64,000 nt of DNA. It comes from Caryophanon latum. GTDB taxonomy: Bacteria; Bacillota; Bacilli; Bacillales_A; Planococcaceae. The DNA lies in contig NZ_MATO01000006.1 in assembly GCF_001700325.1 (NCBI RefSeq), positions 62,001-126,000 of the forward strand, given 5' to 3'. Below the pieces are notes generated by a model. It was given only the letters and a program-made list of their open reading frames with translations, ran no database searches and was not told where the DNA came from. Numbering within the stretch: position 1 is the stretch's first letter; every line of letters begins with the position of its first letter. Positions 8,669-17,768 of the stretch are shown here, in pieces. The translations under genes and the position numbers were made by a program.

Positions 8669-9481
8669 TGCATGCTTTAAGCGCCAAAGTGTGACGTCAT
8701 TTGCTTGTGTGCGCTCGACCTTTTGTTGAAGCATGCGCTTTTTCATTTCTCGTTCAGCCGCAGCTTCTGTTAAATTGTACATCGCGGCAATTTCTTGCGT
8801 CGATAAGCTATGGAAGCGTCCAAGTAGCTCCTCGACTGGCGGTGGCTGATTTGGGATGAGCGGGGCGTTGAGCATTTCTGATAAAATGTGCTCGTACACT
8901 TCGTATGTGTATAAGCCGCTTACCTTCAAGCCTTCATCTTCAATGCATTCGTTGAAAAAGACAATCGTTGGCAGCTCGCTTACGTCCATTTCGTTTGTGA
9001 TATGTAGATCACATTGGAAAGCATGTGCTGCTTCCTTTGAGCCAAAGTCGTTGCGGAATTCCTGCATATCGAGCTGTGATTGTTGTGCAATTTCAAGCAA
9101 TGTATTGTACGATTGTAAGTTTTTTTGCTTTAACATTAAACATTCTTGCAGCTTCGTTAAAAAGCGTAAGCCCGCTCGTTTACCTTGAAGCTCAGCTGCT
9201 TTTACTGCGACAGAAGGTAATACAGGGTGCTTCACGTCGACGTCTTGTCCGGAAATGCAGCCTTTCGTTTTTTCTTCGATGCAGTTTAATGACGCAAGCT
9301 TCGTACTTAAAATGAAGCGACATGTGAAGTATTGTTCGTATTGTACTTGTAGCTTGCGAACGATACATTGCATGTCGACGGCAGTTGTACATAATGGGTC
9401 AATGAAAATGTATAACTCTAAAGGTTTATGCAACGATTGTGAGGATGTTGCTTGCTCCGTTAGTAATTGAACATGCGTCAC
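8666..9481 (-). CDS. spxH: ClpXP adaptor SpxH (YjbH), DsbA-like
   Basis: SpxH (YjbH) binds Spx and speeds its degradation by ClpXP. The 271-residue protein has the DsbA-like thioredoxin fold: PLELYIFIDPLC near residue 20, then KAAELQGKRAGLRFL and ALQCD-like QCDLHITNEMDV, and the family block DEGLKVSGLYTYEVYEHIL. The CXXC of B. subtilis YjbH is reduced to one Cys (DPLCTTAV), and the His-rich N terminus is absent. The start is GTG 9481, behind GAGGAGGGG, and overlaps the stop of the upstream haemoglobin gene by one base, so the two are translationally coupled. Its target Spx is encoded 5 kb away. Confidence 0.9.
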   Translation of the reverse strand: MTHVQLLTEQATSSQSLHKPLELYIFIDPLCTTAVDMQCIVRKLQVQYEQYFTCRFILSTKLASLNCIEEKTKGCISGQDVDVKHPVLPSVAVKAAELQGKRAGLRFLTKLQECLMLKQKNLQSYNTLLEIAQQSQLDMQEFRNDFGSKEAAHAFQCDLHITNEMDVSELPTIVFFNECIEDEGLKVSGLYTYEVYEHILSEMLNAPLIPNQPPPVEELLGRFHSLSTQEIAAMYNLTEAAAEREMKKRMLQQKVERTQANDVTLWRLKHA

Positions 9482-9879
9482 TACAACCCCTCCTCTTCCT
9501 CATTTGGCGCGTTGATCATATGATGCGCTGTCATAACAAGGCGCTTATAATAAATTTCACGGAACTTCCCATCTAAACCGATATCATCCATTGCACTAGC
9601 CATGCATTCGAGCCAAGCTTGTGCGCGGTCTGGTGTAATGTTGAAATGCATATGTCGTGCACGCATCATCGGGTGACCGTGCTCCTCAGTAAACAAGTTA
9701 GGACCACCTAAGTATTGCGTCTGGAATTGAATTTGCTTACGAATCGTTTCCGAAAGATCTTCTGGAAAGATTGGAATTAGCAATGGGTGCTTACTGACGC
9801 GCTTGTAAAACGCATGCATTAATTGTGATAACTTCTCAGCACCAATTTCCTCGTAAGGAATTTTAGAAATTCTAGTCAT
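9481..9879 (-). CDS. yjbI: truncated haemoglobin, group II (YjbI)
   Basis: This is a group II (trHbO) truncated haemoglobin of 132 residues that binds haem and O2 or NO. Family residues are visible: FYKRVSKHPLLIPIFPED, QTQYLGGP, and HGHPMMRARHMHFNI, where the proximal His lies in the LRxRH-like block, plus a C-terminal W in AQAWLECM. It is followed by spxH with a one-base overlap, forming a two-gene unit on the minus strand. YjbI has been linked to YjbH-dependent control of Spx in B. subtilis. An upstream ribosome site AAAGGAGC precedes ATG 9879. Confidence 0.94.
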   Translation of the reverse strand: MTRISKIPYEEIGAEKLSQLMHAFYKRVSKHPLLIPIFPEDLSETIRKQIQFQTQYLGGPNLFTEEHGHPMMRARHMHFNITPDRAQAWLECMASAMDDIGLDGKFREIYYKRLVMTAHHMINAPNEEEEGL

Positions 9880-10257
9880 AGGTGTGTTGCTCCTTTAAAC
9901 CATTTTATTTATGAAATACGCATGACGCGTACATGGATTGAACTAAGTTGTACGTTCATTCTATCAACGAACTTGTCGGAATACAAACAAACTGCCTTTT
10001 AGCATTCAAAGACGCTAAAAGGCAGTGATTCAAAAGAATTATTTTTGTACATCGTTTCGTAGTGAAAATGTTTCGTTTCACGTTTACGAAATGAGGAAAG
10101 CGCGACGAATTTGTTAACGCGCGTTTGTTACAAGTTTTTGTATATGTTGAAACGTCAAACACGCCTTATGTTGCTTTGCACGTCATCGCCAATGAAGCGA
10201 ACATATTTGCATTGCGACAGCGCTCGAATTTACTTGTTCCGAAAATGGAGCAATTCG
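9880..10257. other. gap between yjbI and the transglycosylase gene
   Basis: In these 378 bases I see only one hairpin, at 9984-10025. The yjbI-spxH promoter should lie here, but no convincing -35/-10 pair was found. Open frames in the gap have no ribosome site. Confidence 0.45.
9984..10025 (-). terminator. possible terminator downstream of the transglycosylase gene
   Basis: CTGCCTTTTAGC pairs with GCTAAAAGGCAG. On the minus strand TTTGTTTG follows. It lies 230 bases after the stop of the gene it would serve, so the assignment is weak. Confidence 0.5.
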
Positions 10258-11022
10258 TTACGACTTGTAGTAGTTGTTTACTTTTACAACATAGTTTTGT
10301 GTTTCTTTAAATGGTGGAACGCCGCCGTATTTTTTCACGTTGCCTGGGCCGGCGTTGTACGCAGCAAGTGCTGTCGTAACGTCACCGCCGAACTGATCGA
10401 GCATCATGCGTAAATATTTCGCACCGCCCATAATGTTTTGCTCTGGGTCAAGCGAATTTTTGACGCCGACGTATTTCGCTGTGCCTGGCATAAGCTGCAT
10501 TAAACCTGTCGCACCTGCATAGCTTTTCACGCTGCTACTAAAGTTTGATTCTTGCTTCATAATCGCCGCGATGAGCTTAGGATCTAAATCGTATTCCTTT
10601 GCAGCTTTTTCGATAATGGCGCTATATTTGTTCGCTCCTTCAAGCTGACCTGTGAACACGACAGAGCCTTTGTAAGACGGTGCGGCCTCTGTTGTTTTTG
10701 CTGCAGCTGTCGTCTCTGTTTTTGATGCCTGTTCGGATAGCACCGTGTAAAGAGACGGTGGCATATATGTAGAGGCACTGCTAGAAGATAACGCGTTTAG
10801 TAGCGTCGTCGCTGAGCTTGATGTAGAAGATGTGCTTGCGTTTACAAGTGATGGAATCGCACCTAAGTAGTTTGTTAACGTCGATGTCGATGCGTTATTG
10901 GATAAAACTTCTGAAATAAGCGATGAGAATGCAGAGTTTGTTGAAGAAGCGCTTTCTGCATCACCTGTCATCGTTTGAATGGCTGCTGTGTCTAAAAAGG
11001 CGCGAATATTTGGGATTGTCAT
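10258..11022 (-). CDS. yjbJ: lytic transglycosylase (SLT domain), YjbJ/CwlQ-like
   Basis: The C-terminal ~130 residues form a Slt-type soluble lytic transglycosylase domain that cleaves the MurNAc-GlcNAc bond of peptidoglycan. It has the catalytic Glu in IMKQESNFS, then GATGLMQLMP and TALAAYNAGPGNVKKYGG. The first ~110 residues are a Ser/Thr/Ala-rich low-complexity segment, and no signal peptide or membrane segment is visible. How the enzyme reaches the wall is therefore unclear. B. subtilis CwlQ (YjbJ) has a similar domain and is shorter. It lies four bases after yjbK and probably shares its transcript. Confidence 0.9.
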   Translation of the reverse strand: MTIPNIRAFLDTAAIQTMTGDAESASSTNSAFSSLISEVLSNNASTSTLTNYLGAIPSLVNASTSSTSSSATTLLNALSSSSASTYMPPSLYTVLSEQASKTETTAAAKTTEAAPSYKGSVVFTGQLEGANKYSAIIEKAAKEYDLDPKLIAAIMKQESNFSSSVKSYAGATGLMQLMPGTAKYVGVKNSLDPEQNIMGGAKYLRMMLDQFGGDVTTALAAYNAGPGNVKKYGGVPPFKETQNYVVKVNNYYKS

Positions 11023-11026
11023 AAAA

Positions 11027-11611
11027 TCATCCTTTCTGTTTCGCTAATGCGTCCGCAAAGCGAGCAATTTTCTTTTTTGTAAGGCGAGTCGGAATGTGCA
11101 GCTGCTCTAGCAAGGCATAAAACGATTGTGCGCCCGCAGTAGCGTCTGTCACCTCGTATTCCAGCTCGTAGTCCTCTTGCTGTAAATAGCGTGAGTGGTC
11201 GATTACGATCGTTCCACCTTTATATTCGACTTCAATGCGTCTTGTTGTTAGCGAACCGTACATTTTTATTTCAGAAAGTGGCACTGACGCCGCGTTGAGT
11301 TGCTTTGAAATCGCTTCTGGAAACGGTGCGCCGTCAAAAATTGCCTCCGCTTCCGCACGCGTAATGTCGACGTTCGTTTCGATGCTCGTTTGTGCGTCGA
11401 CTGCGCGCTTTAACGTCGCTTCAAATACGCCGTCTATTTCACGAATGCGCAAGCCGCTAGCGAGTGCTTTCACATGCAGGTCGGCTGTGTCGAAGTAATG
11501 GTTTGCGAGCGTCTTTGCATCAGCTGGCTGCACGTCGAAAAATTGGCATAGACGTTCGTATTCGTCGTGCTGTAGTAAATTTTTAAATTCAATTTCTGTT
11601 TCGTTTGTCAT
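11027..11611 (-). CDS. yjbK: CYTH-domain protein YjbK (triphosphate tunnel metalloenzyme fold)
   Basis: The 194-residue protein begins with the CYTH signature ETEIEFK (ExExK), which binds metal and triphosphate in the tunnel fold. Further basic and acidic strands follow: GLRIREIDGVFEATLKRA, TTRRIEVEYKGGTIVIDHSRY and YELEYEV. CYTH enzymes hydrolyse or use triphosphorylated substrates; the substrate of YjbK is unknown to me. ATG 11611 follows AAAGGAAGAG. It is the first gene of a minus-strand pair with yjbJ and diverges from yjbL, as part of a conserved yjbJ-yjbO neighbourhood. Confidence 0.9.
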   Translation of the reverse strand: MTNETEIEFKNLLQHDEYERLCQFFDVQPADAKTLANHYFDTADLHVKALASGLRIREIDGVFEATLKRAVDAQTSIETNVDITRAEAEAIFDGAPFPEAISKQLNAASVPLSEIKMYGSLTTRRIEVEYKGGTIVIDHSRYLQQEDYELEYEVTDATAGAQSFYALLEQLHIPTRLTKKKIARFADALAKQKG

Positions 11612-11837
11612 TATGCTCTTCCTTTACAGATGGATTTTTTGCCGTCATATTTATTTGCATCGTTTAATAATGCTAGCCGTCATGCGCGTCTAGCCTACAA
11701 CATGTGAATGAGCGTATACACGTTTACATAATAATGCCGCAACAGAAAAAAACAGCCGCATTCAAAGAAGTCTGTGCCCGTACACATTACTGTATGGTAA
11801 AATATGAACAGAAACAATGGCAAGAAAGGGAGTTTTC

Positions 11838-12224
11838 ATGTTGCGTAATCAATATACTGTTACAATTGTAGACGAGGAATTACTTACGTTTAGTGTAAAC
11901 GAAAACGTCGAATATGACAAAATCGCACCAGCAGGACAAGTAATCGCGGATTCAGACAATTTTGCGTTCGTGTATTTATGCGATGTAGGGGACAATTATG
12001 CATACATACGATTTGAGCAACCAGTATGGCACGTGCTACTACAAGCGCTCGTGCAGCAGCAAAACCCGACTGTACAAATAAACGACGCTTCAATCGTGCT
12101 ACGACATTTCTTTGAAGAATTGCAAATGCTTGTTTATAATATCGAGGGGAATGGCAATTACGGTGATACATTTGTCAGCGCGGTTGAGCAAGCATTTGAA
12201 CGAATTTTAACGGACGCTGTATAA
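11838..12224 (+). CDS. yjbL: UPF0738-type protein YjbL, function unknown
   Basis: This 128-residue acidic protein matches the position and size of B. subtilis YjbL (UPF0738). No enzymatic motif, signal peptide or membrane segment is visible. The start was placed at ATG 11838 behind AGAAAGGGAG rather than at an upstream in-frame ATG at 11817 that lacks a ribosome site. It precedes the small alarmone synthetase gene by 60 bases on the same strand. Assignment rests mainly on synteny and general similarity. Confidence 0.75.
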   Translation: MLRNQYTVTIVDEELLTFSVNENVEYDKIAPAGQVIADSDNFAFVYLCDVGDNYAYIRFEQPVWHVLLQALVQQQNPTVQINDASIVLRHFFEELQMLVYNIEGNGNYGDTFVSAVEQAFERILTDAV

Positions 12225-12284
12225 GTGGCGTTTGAAGAAGAGAGGCAGCGGAGTGTTTGTGCTGTTGAGAGGAGAATTTGACGT

Positions 12285-12956
12285 ATGGGAGCATGGGATC
12301 TTTTTTTGAACCCGTATAAGCAAGCTGTAGACGAGCTGAAAGTAAAGCTAAAAGGAATGCGTTCACAGTTTAGCATGAACAATACGAATTCACCGATTGA
12401 GTTTGTCACAGGTCGTGTGAAGCCAATCGCGAGTATTTATGATAAAACGCTCGAAAAAGGTTTACCATTTGAGCCGTCTGAGAAGCTTGCCCATGAAATA
12501 CAAGATATTGCAGGTGTGCGCATTATGTGCCAATTTATTGATGATATTTTTACAGTCGTTGATTTATTGCATCAGCGAAAGGATATGCGCATTATCGAGG
12601 AGCGCGATTACGTGACGAACAGTAAAAGCAGTGGCTATCGCTCGCACCACGTCATTATCGAGTACCCAGTAGAAACGATTCATGGAACAAAAGTAGTGTT
12701 TGCTGAAATTCAAATCCGAACGCTCGCGATGAACTTTTGGGCATCGATTGAGCATTCATTGAACTATAAATATAAGGGAGATTTTCCTGAAGAAATTAAA
12801 AATCGTCTACAAAGTGCGGCAGAAGCGGCGTTTCAGCTAGATGAGGAAATGTCGCAAATTCGCAGTGAAATCCATGAGGCACAAGCTTATTTCACCGAGC
12901 TTAAAGAAGGTGACAATCCGAAAACAAACCGACCAGAACAGGAGCGTGATGCATGA
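12285..12956 (+). CDS. sasB: small alarmone synthetase (RelQ/SasB)
   Basis: SasB (YjbM, RelQ) transfers pyrophosphate from ATP to GDP or GTP, making (p)ppGpp. The 223-residue protein is a lone synthetase domain without a hydrolase domain. Family motifs are present: [27 protein letters not shown], the [16 protein letters not shown] block and [17 protein letters not shown], where the Glu and His are expected catalytic or substrate-binding residues. It is the first gene of a unit with nadK (4-base overlap) and the pseudouridine synthase. ATG 12285 follows GAGAGGAGAA. Confidence 0.95.
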   Translation: MGAWDLFLNPYKQAVDELKVKLKGMRSQFSMNNTNSPIEFVTGRVKPIASIYDKTLEKGLPFEPSEKLAHEIQDIAGVRIMCQFIDDIFTVVDLLHQRKDMRIIEERDYVTNSKSSGYRSHHVIIEYPVETIHGTKVVFAEIQIRTLAMNFWASIEHSLNYKYKGDFPEEIKNRLQSAAEAAFQLDEEMSQIRSEIHEAQAYFTELKEGDNPKTNRPEQERDA

Positions 12957-13756
12957 TGAACTTTGCAATTCAAGCACGTTTAGATGAGCAGTCAAACGAA
13001 TTAGCACAGCTAGCAAAAACGTATTTATTAGATTTTGGGCTAAAGCACGATGAGGAAAGCCCAGACATTGTGCTATCGATTGGGGGAGACGGCACACTGC
13101 TGCACGCATTCCACCGCTTCTCGCATTTACTTGATAAAGTGTCATTCGTCGGCATTCATACAGGGCATTTAGGGTTTTACGCAGACTGGAAGCCGTCCGA
13201 GTTAGAAAAGCTTGTGCTATCGATTGCGAAAAAGGATTTTAATGTCGTTGAGTACCCGTTACTTGAAATTCAAGTGCATCATCATAATTCAGCCGTTAAT
13301 AAATATTTGGCATTAAATGAGGCGACGGTGAAATCGCCGAGCGTTACACTCGTAATGGACGTCGAGTTAAACGGCAAGCCATTTGAGCGCTTCCGTGGCG
13401 ACGGGCTTTGCGTATCGACACCATCTGGCTCAACTGCGTACAATAAAGCACTCGGTGGCGCGATCATTCACCCGACGCTCGAGGCTATTCAGCTAACGGA
13501 AATGGCATCAATTAACAACCGTGTATTCCGTACAGTTGGCTCATCGCTCGTATTGCCAGCGCATCACAATTGTGAGTTAAAGCCAGTTTCTGAATCACAA
13601 GAGTTTAATATGACGATTGACCACATTAGCTTGTCGCAATCGGACGTTTCAAAAATTCAATGTACTGTTGCACGCGAAAAAGTACGTTTTGCAAGATTCC
13701 GCCCATTCCCGTTTTGGGAGCGCGTTCACGAATCATTCGTTTCAAACGATGTATAA
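12953..13756 (+). CDS. nadK: NAD kinase
   Basis: NadK phosphorylates NAD to NADP using ATP or polyphosphate. The 267-residue protein has the diagnostic GGDGT motif ([11 protein letters not shown]), a NE motif (ALNEATVK) and the [18 protein letters not shown] region. It starts within the last codons of sasB (ATGA overlap), which implies coupled translation. The next gene starts inside its own 3' end. Some NadK enzymes accept polyphosphate, and ppk is elsewhere in this window, but no inference about donor use can be made. Confidence 0.96.
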   Translation: MMNFAIQARLDEQSNELAQLAKTYLLDFGLKHDEESPDIVLSIGGDGTLLHAFHRFSHLLDKVSFVGIHTGHLGFYADWKPSELEKLVLSIAKKDFNVVEYPLLEIQVHHHNSAVNKYLALNEATVKSPSVTLVMDVELNGKPFERFRGDGLCVSTPSGSTAYNKALGGAIIHPTLEAIQLTEMASINNRVFRTVGSSLVLPAHHNCELKPVSESQEFNMTIDHISLSQSDVSKIQCTVAREKVRFARFRPFPFWERVHESFVSNDV

Positions 13757-14645
13757 GCAATTTGAGTTAACGTTCCATACAGAAACTGACGGAGTATTGC
13801 TGCGTGAAGCATTGCTCGGTCAGTTTGGTATTTCTAAGCGCGCATTGACGGCGATTAAATATGACGGTGGACAACTTCTCGTTAACGGTACGGAGCAAAC
13901 GGTGCGCTACAAGCTAGCAAAAGGCGACGTTGTGACCGTTATGTTTCCAATTGAGCAGCCGAGCGAAGGGTTGCTTGCAGAAGCAGGTGCGCTCGACGTC
14001 GTATACGAGGACGATTCGATTTTACTGCTTAATAAGCCGCCGTATCAAAGTACGATTCCGTCGCGCGAGCATCCGACTGGCAGTGTGGCGAACGTGCTCA
14101 TGCATTATTTTGAACAAATTGGCTTGCAGTCGACGGCGCATATTGTGACGCGACTTGACCGCGATACGTCGGGGCTCATGTGCATCGCAAAGCATCGTCA
14201 CATCCATCATTTAATGGGCTTAGCACAAAAAACACATGACGTCGACCGCACGTACGAGGCGATTGTGCACGGGCACGTAGCGGACGATTTTATCGAAATA
14301 AAGGCGCCGATTGGACGGAGCGACACGAGCATTATTGAGCGCGTCGTTCGAGATGATGGGCAGCACGCACATACAGACGTGACGGTGTTAAAGCGCTTTA
14401 CGTATGACGGGGAGCCGCTGACGCACGTACGTCTAAAGCTATATACAGGAAGAACGCATCAAATTCGTGTACATTTATCGCATTTAGGGTATCCAATAAT
14501 AGGGGACGGTTTGTACGGTGGCAGTAAAGCACTCATTGATCGCCATGCGTTACATTGCGTAAAGATCGAATTTACGCATCCGTTAACGAACGAGCACCAT
14601 GTACATGAAATACCGCTAGCCGCGGATTTGCAGCGTTTTTTATAA
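13749..14645 (+). CDS. yjbO: RluA-family pseudouridine synthase (YjbO)
   Basis: This enzyme converts uridine to pseudouridine in rRNA or tRNA. The 298-residue product has an S4-like N-terminal part ([21 protein letters not shown]). It is followed by the RluA catalytic block [17 protein letters not shown], with the catalytic Asp in the second DxxT position, and by [20 protein letters not shown] near the end. ATG 13749 overlaps the end of nadK by eight bases and has no clear ribosome site, so reinitiation after nadK is likely. The target uridine cannot be decided. It ends the sasB-nadK-yjbO unit. Confidence 0.92.
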   Translation: MYKQFELTFHTETDGVLLREALLGQFGISKRALTAIKYDGGQLLVNGTEQTVRYKLAKGDVVTVMFPIEQPSEGLLAEAGALDVVYEDDSILLLNKPPYQSTIPSREHPTGSVANVLMHYFEQIGLQSTAHIVTRLDRDTSGLMCIAKHRHIHHLMGLAQKTHDVDRTYEAIVHGHVADDFIEIKAPIGRSDTSIIERVVRDDGQHAHTDVTVLKRFTYDGEPLTHVRLKLYTGRTHQIRVHLSHLGYPIIGDGLYGGSKALIDRHALHCVKIEFTHPLTNEHHVHEIPLAADLQRFL

Positions 14646-14651
14646 AGGGGG

Positions 14652-14696
14652 AGCTGTCTTTTTTACGTACATGTTGACGTAAAGAGGCGGCTTTTT
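14652..14696 (+). terminator. terminator after yjbO
   Basis: AGCTGTCTTTTTTACGT pairs imperfectly with ACGTAAAGAGGCGGCT, followed by five T residues. Confidence 0.7.
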
Positions 14697-14761
14697 CGTC
14701 TAGATGTCGTACCGTTGTTGCGTGAAACGAATGAACGTTTTGTAAATATTCAAAAAAGAAA

Positions 14762-14790
14762 TTGAATGCGTATTTGTAGAAGTTTATACT
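14762..14790 (+). promoter_or_regulatory. sigma-A promoter of mgtE
   Basis: TTGAAT, exactly 17 bases, then TATACT, giving a leader of about 70 bases. That leader is too short for the Mg-sensing M-box found ahead of some mgtE genes, and none is seen. Confidence 0.65.
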
Positions 14791-14867
14791 ATGAAAGTCA
14801 TACGTGTTGAACAGTGCATAGAGCTCAGCACGAAAAATCATGAAAGCGTAGAAGGAGGTTGGTGTAC

Positions 14868-16238
14868 ATGATGGATGAAAAAGTGGGGCGTGACGAAGAA
14901 CAGCTTGTGATGGAGCAGCTCATTTCCTTTATTAAAAAGGATGATATCGAGCAGTTTCGAGAACAATTTTTTGAGTTGCACCCGTATGAGCAGGCACAGT
15001 TTTATGAAAAGGTGACACCTCCGATACGTCAAAAAATTTATTATTATTTATCGCCTCAGGAGCTCGCTGAAGTGTTCCAAGCGCTTGAAATTGATGACGA
15101 TACGTACGTGGAATTTTTAAATGAAATGGACGTATCGTACGCGGCGGCGATGCTTTCTGAAATGAATACAGATGATGTAGTCGACGTATTCCACGAGCTA
15201 GATGATGAAGATCGCACGCAATATTTAACGTTAATGGACGATGAGACGGCTGAAGAAATTCACGAGCTCATGCAGTATGCGGATTATACAGCCGGGGCCA
15301 TTATGACGACCGAATACGTGTCAATTAATGAAAACTCGACGACGCGCATGGCAATGAACATTTTGCGCAACGAGGCACCGACAGCTGAGACGATTTATTA
15401 CATCTTCATTATGAATATGAAAAAGCAGCTTGTCGGCGTCATTTCGCTACGTGATTTAATTGTAGCGGGTGAGAACGTGCTTATTCGTGACGTGATGAAC
15501 GAGCGTGTTGTGTCGGTGCAAGCGAGCGACGACCAAGAAGAGGTTGCGCAAATTATGCGTGACTACAACTTTTTAGCGTTGCCGGTTATTGATGAACATA
15601 AAACGCTGCTTGGCATCATTACGGTCGATGATATTATTGACGTTATTGATGAAGAAGCAGAGGATGACTACTCAAAGCTAGCCGGTATTTCGAACTTTGA
15701 TAACTTTGAGCAAGGGCCATTCGCAGCGGCGAAAAAGCGTTTGCCGTGGCTCGTCATGTTATTGTTTTTAGGAATGCTTACGGCGTCGCTTATGGCGCAG
15801 TTTGAAGATACGCTCGATGCGGTTGCCATTTTAGCGATTTTCATTCCACTCATTTCCGGTACGAGCGGCAACAGTGGAACACAAGCGCTTGCGGTAGCGG
15901 TGCGTGGCTTAGCGACAAAAGATGCAAGCAACGACGAAAGCAAAATGCGTCTATTGCTGCGCGAGCTAAGCACTGGCGCGATTATGGGGCTCCTTTGTGC
16001 GCTCGTTGTAACAGGAATCGTTTACTTCTGGAAAGGCGAGCTCATTATTGGTATGCTTGTAGGCGTGGCAATGTGCTGCTCGATTATCGTTGCTACGCTT
16101 GCCGGGTCACTTATTCCGCTTATGATGGACCGCATTGGCGTTGACCCAGCCGTTGCATCAGGGCCGTTCATCACAACGCTTAATGACATTACGAGTATTT
16201 TAATTTATTTAGGGCTTGCGACAGCGTTTATTTTATAG
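14868..16238 (+). CDS. mgtE: magnesium transporter MgtE
   Basis: MgtE is a homodimeric Mg2+ channel in the cell membrane. The 456-residue protein shows the standard order. An acidic N domain spans roughly residues 15-130. A pair of CBS domains follows at ~135-255 (AGAIMTTEYVSI, IRDVMNERVVSV, LLGIITVDDIIDVIDEEAEDDY). A plug helix leads to five membrane segments carrying SGTSGNSGTQALAVAVRGLA and the conserved Asp in LNDITSILIYLGLA. ATG 14868 follows GAAGGAGGT. It stands alone behind its own promoter. Confidence 0.96.
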   Translation: MMDEKVGRDEEQLVMEQLISFIKKDDIEQFREQFFELHPYEQAQFYEKVTPPIRQKIYYYLSPQELAEVFQALEIDDDTYVEFLNEMDVSYAAAMLSEMNTDDVVDVFHELDDEDRTQYLTLMDDETAEEIHELMQYADYTAGAIMTTEYVSINENSTTRMAMNILRNEAPTAETIYYIFIMNMKKQLVGVISLRDLIVAGENVLIRDVMNERVVSVQASDDQEEVAQIMRDYNFLALPVIDEHKTLLGIITVDDIIDVIDEEAEDDYSKLAGISNFDNFEQGPFAAAKKRLPWLVMLLFLGMLTASLMAQFEDTLDAVAILAIFIPLISGTSGNSGTQALAVAVRGLATKDASNDESKMRLLLRELSTGAIMGLLCALVVTGIVYFWKGELIIGMLVGVAMCCSIIVATLAGSLIPLMMDRIGVDPAVASGPFITTLNDITSILIYLGLATAFIL

Positions 16239-16343
16239 CAAGCAGGACAAGCCAATTTTTTGGAGACGAGTAACCGCAGGAGCACCGAACTGAAATGAGC
16301 AATTAGCAAAAAAGCTTTTAAGCAAGAATAGGAGACTATACAA

Positions 16344-16775
16344 ATGGAATTACGAATTAAACGTATGCATGAAGATGCAAAACTACCGCTACAAGCACGT
16401 GCAGGCGATGCAGGGATGGACTTATTTTCAAGCGAGGACACGATTATTCCAGCACGTAAATGGGCGCTTGTGAAAACAGGCATTCAGCTAGAGCTACCGG
16501 TTGGCACAGAAGGTCAAGTGCGCCCACGAAGCGGCTTAGCACTGAAGCACGGCATTACCGTATTAAATAGCCCAGGCACAATTGATGAAGGGTACCGCGG
16601 GGAAGTAGGCGTTGTGCTTATGAACCATAGTGACGTTGATTTCGTTGTCGAAAAGCATATGCGCATCGCTCAGCTTGTCGTGCAGCTTGTACCGACTGTG
16701 AACGTAGTCGAAGTAGTAGAGCTATCAGAAACAGAGCGCGGCGAACAAGGCTTCGGATCAAGCGGCGTAAAATAA
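16344..16775 (+). CDS. dut: dUTP diphosphatase
   Basis: Dut hydrolyses dUTP to dUMP, keeping uracil out of DNA. The 143-residue trimeric-type enzyme contains all five motifs in order: AGDAGMDL, RPRSGLALKHG, GTIDEGYRGEVGVVL, MRIAQLVV and RGEQGFGSSG. ATG 16344 follows AATAGGAGAC. It lies about 100 bases after mgtE, and a shared bidirectional terminator separates it from the convergent yjcF. Confidence 0.97.
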   Translation: MELRIKRMHEDAKLPLQARAGDAGMDLFSSEDTIIPARKWALVKTGIQLELPVGTEGQVRPRSGLALKHGITVLNSPGTIDEGYRGEVGVVLMNHSDVDFVVEKHMRIAQLVVQLVPTVNVVEVVELSETERGEQGFGSSGVK

Positions 16776-16819
16776 AAAAACAGGCTATGTCAACGTTGCG
16801 TTAGCATAGCCTGTTTTTT
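16775..16819. terminator. bidirectional terminator between dut and yjcF
   Basis: AAACAGGCTATG pairs with CATAGCCTGTTT, with A-rich and T-rich flanks so that both converging genes can use it. Confidence 0.9.
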
Positions 16820-16820
16820 G

Positions 16821-17252
16821 TCATTTCAACGATTTCTCCATAACGCGCATCGGAATGCCAGCGTCCATAAATTCAGGAGAGACGCAATCGTAATACAATT
16901 TCTCATAAAACGGTACAGCAAACGATTGGGCAGTGAGCCGCAATCGCTTTAATTCAACTTGTCTTGCATACTTCTCGATTTCCTTCATGATCAATACACC
17001 TAAACCAGTTCCACGATACTCTTTAATGACACAAACCCGTTCGACAATTCCGATATTAGATGGCAATGCTTGGACGCGTGCTGTCGCGACGATTGTATCT
17101 TCATCATAAACGACAAAATGCGTCGACGATTCATCAAATTCGTCACGCTCTAAATGCGGCGGAATGCCTTGTTCTTTAATGAAGACGTCACGACGAATCG
17201 CAAAGGCTGCTTCACGCTCAGCCTCTGTTTCGACTCGCTTTACTTTAAACAA
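16821..17252 (-). CDS. yjcF: GNAT family N-acetyltransferase, YjcF-like
   Basis: This 143-residue GNAT-fold acetyltransferase has the acetyl-CoA loop RGTGLGVLIMKEIEKYA and the N-terminal AFAIRRDVFIKEQGIPPHLERDEFD typical of the YjcF/ElaA-like group. Its acceptor substrate is unknown. The start is a TTG at 17252, directly after the yjcG stop codon and without a clear ribosome site, so translation probably depends on yjcG. It ends the minus-strand yjcH-yjcG-yjcF series, whose order matches B. subtilis. Confidence 0.88.
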   Translation of the reverse strand: MFKVKRVETEAEREAAFAIRRDVFIKEQGIPPHLERDEFDESSTHFVVYDEDTIVATARVQALPSNIGIVERVCVIKEYRGTGLGVLIMKEIEKYARQVELKRLRLTAQSFAVPFYEKLYYDCVSPEFMDAGIPMRVMEKSLK

Positions 17253-17768
17253 TTAACGCGTACCTGTTAAGCGGAATGTTTCGTGCGCTGTCCAAGAGCC
17301 GTCTTCTAGCTGATACATTAAGTGGATGCGGTCGATTGTTTCCTCTTCATCTACACCTGTCATGCGCAGCTGTCCTAAAATATCATCATGTTCACTGTCG
17401 GTCATTTTTTGGGCAATCGTAATGTGTGGCACGAAAGTATGCTTCTTTTCACCGAATGGAATCGCTTCGTTCAATGCTGCTTGAATCGCCGCTAGTTGGT
17501 CGGTTGGTTCGATACGGAAATAAATCGCATTCGTCACTGGAAAAAACGAGCTAATGCGAGATGCATGAATGTGAAGCGGCGCAAAGTCACGAGCAATGTT
17601 CGTCAATGCTTCGGAAATTTTGCTAACTTCTGCTTCATCTGCCTCAAATGGATCTTTTAACGTCATATGAGGTGTTACAAGGGCGTAATGCGGATCGTAG
17701 CGCTTACGATATGTATTCGCCAAATCTTGCAACTTTTTTGATGGAAATGCAACAATACCATAGTTCAA
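17253..17768 (-). CDS. yjcG: 2H phosphoesterase superfamily protein YjcG
   Basis: The 171-residue protein belongs to the 2H (LigT/CPDase-like) superfamily. The two HxT motifs are PHMTL near residue 34 and PHITIAQ near residue 115. Members act on cyclic or 2'-5' phosphodiesters in nucleotides or RNA; the substrate of YjcG is not established as far as I know. It is directly followed by yjcF with no gap. ATG 17768 follows AGGAGGTCG. Confidence 0.92.
   Translation of the reverse strand: MNYGIVAFPSKKLQDLANTYRKRYDPHYALVTPHMTLKDPFEADEAEVSKISEALTNIARDFAPLHIHASRISSFFPVTNAIYFRIEPTDQLAAIQAALNEAIPFGEKKHTFVPHITIAQKMTDSEHDDILGQLRMTGVDEEETIDRIHLMYQLEDGSWTAHETFRLTGTR

Noticed and set aside
14700-14867. Possible Mg-sensing M-box ahead of mgtE
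   Set aside because: The promoter leaves only about 70 leader bases and no M-box segments are seen.
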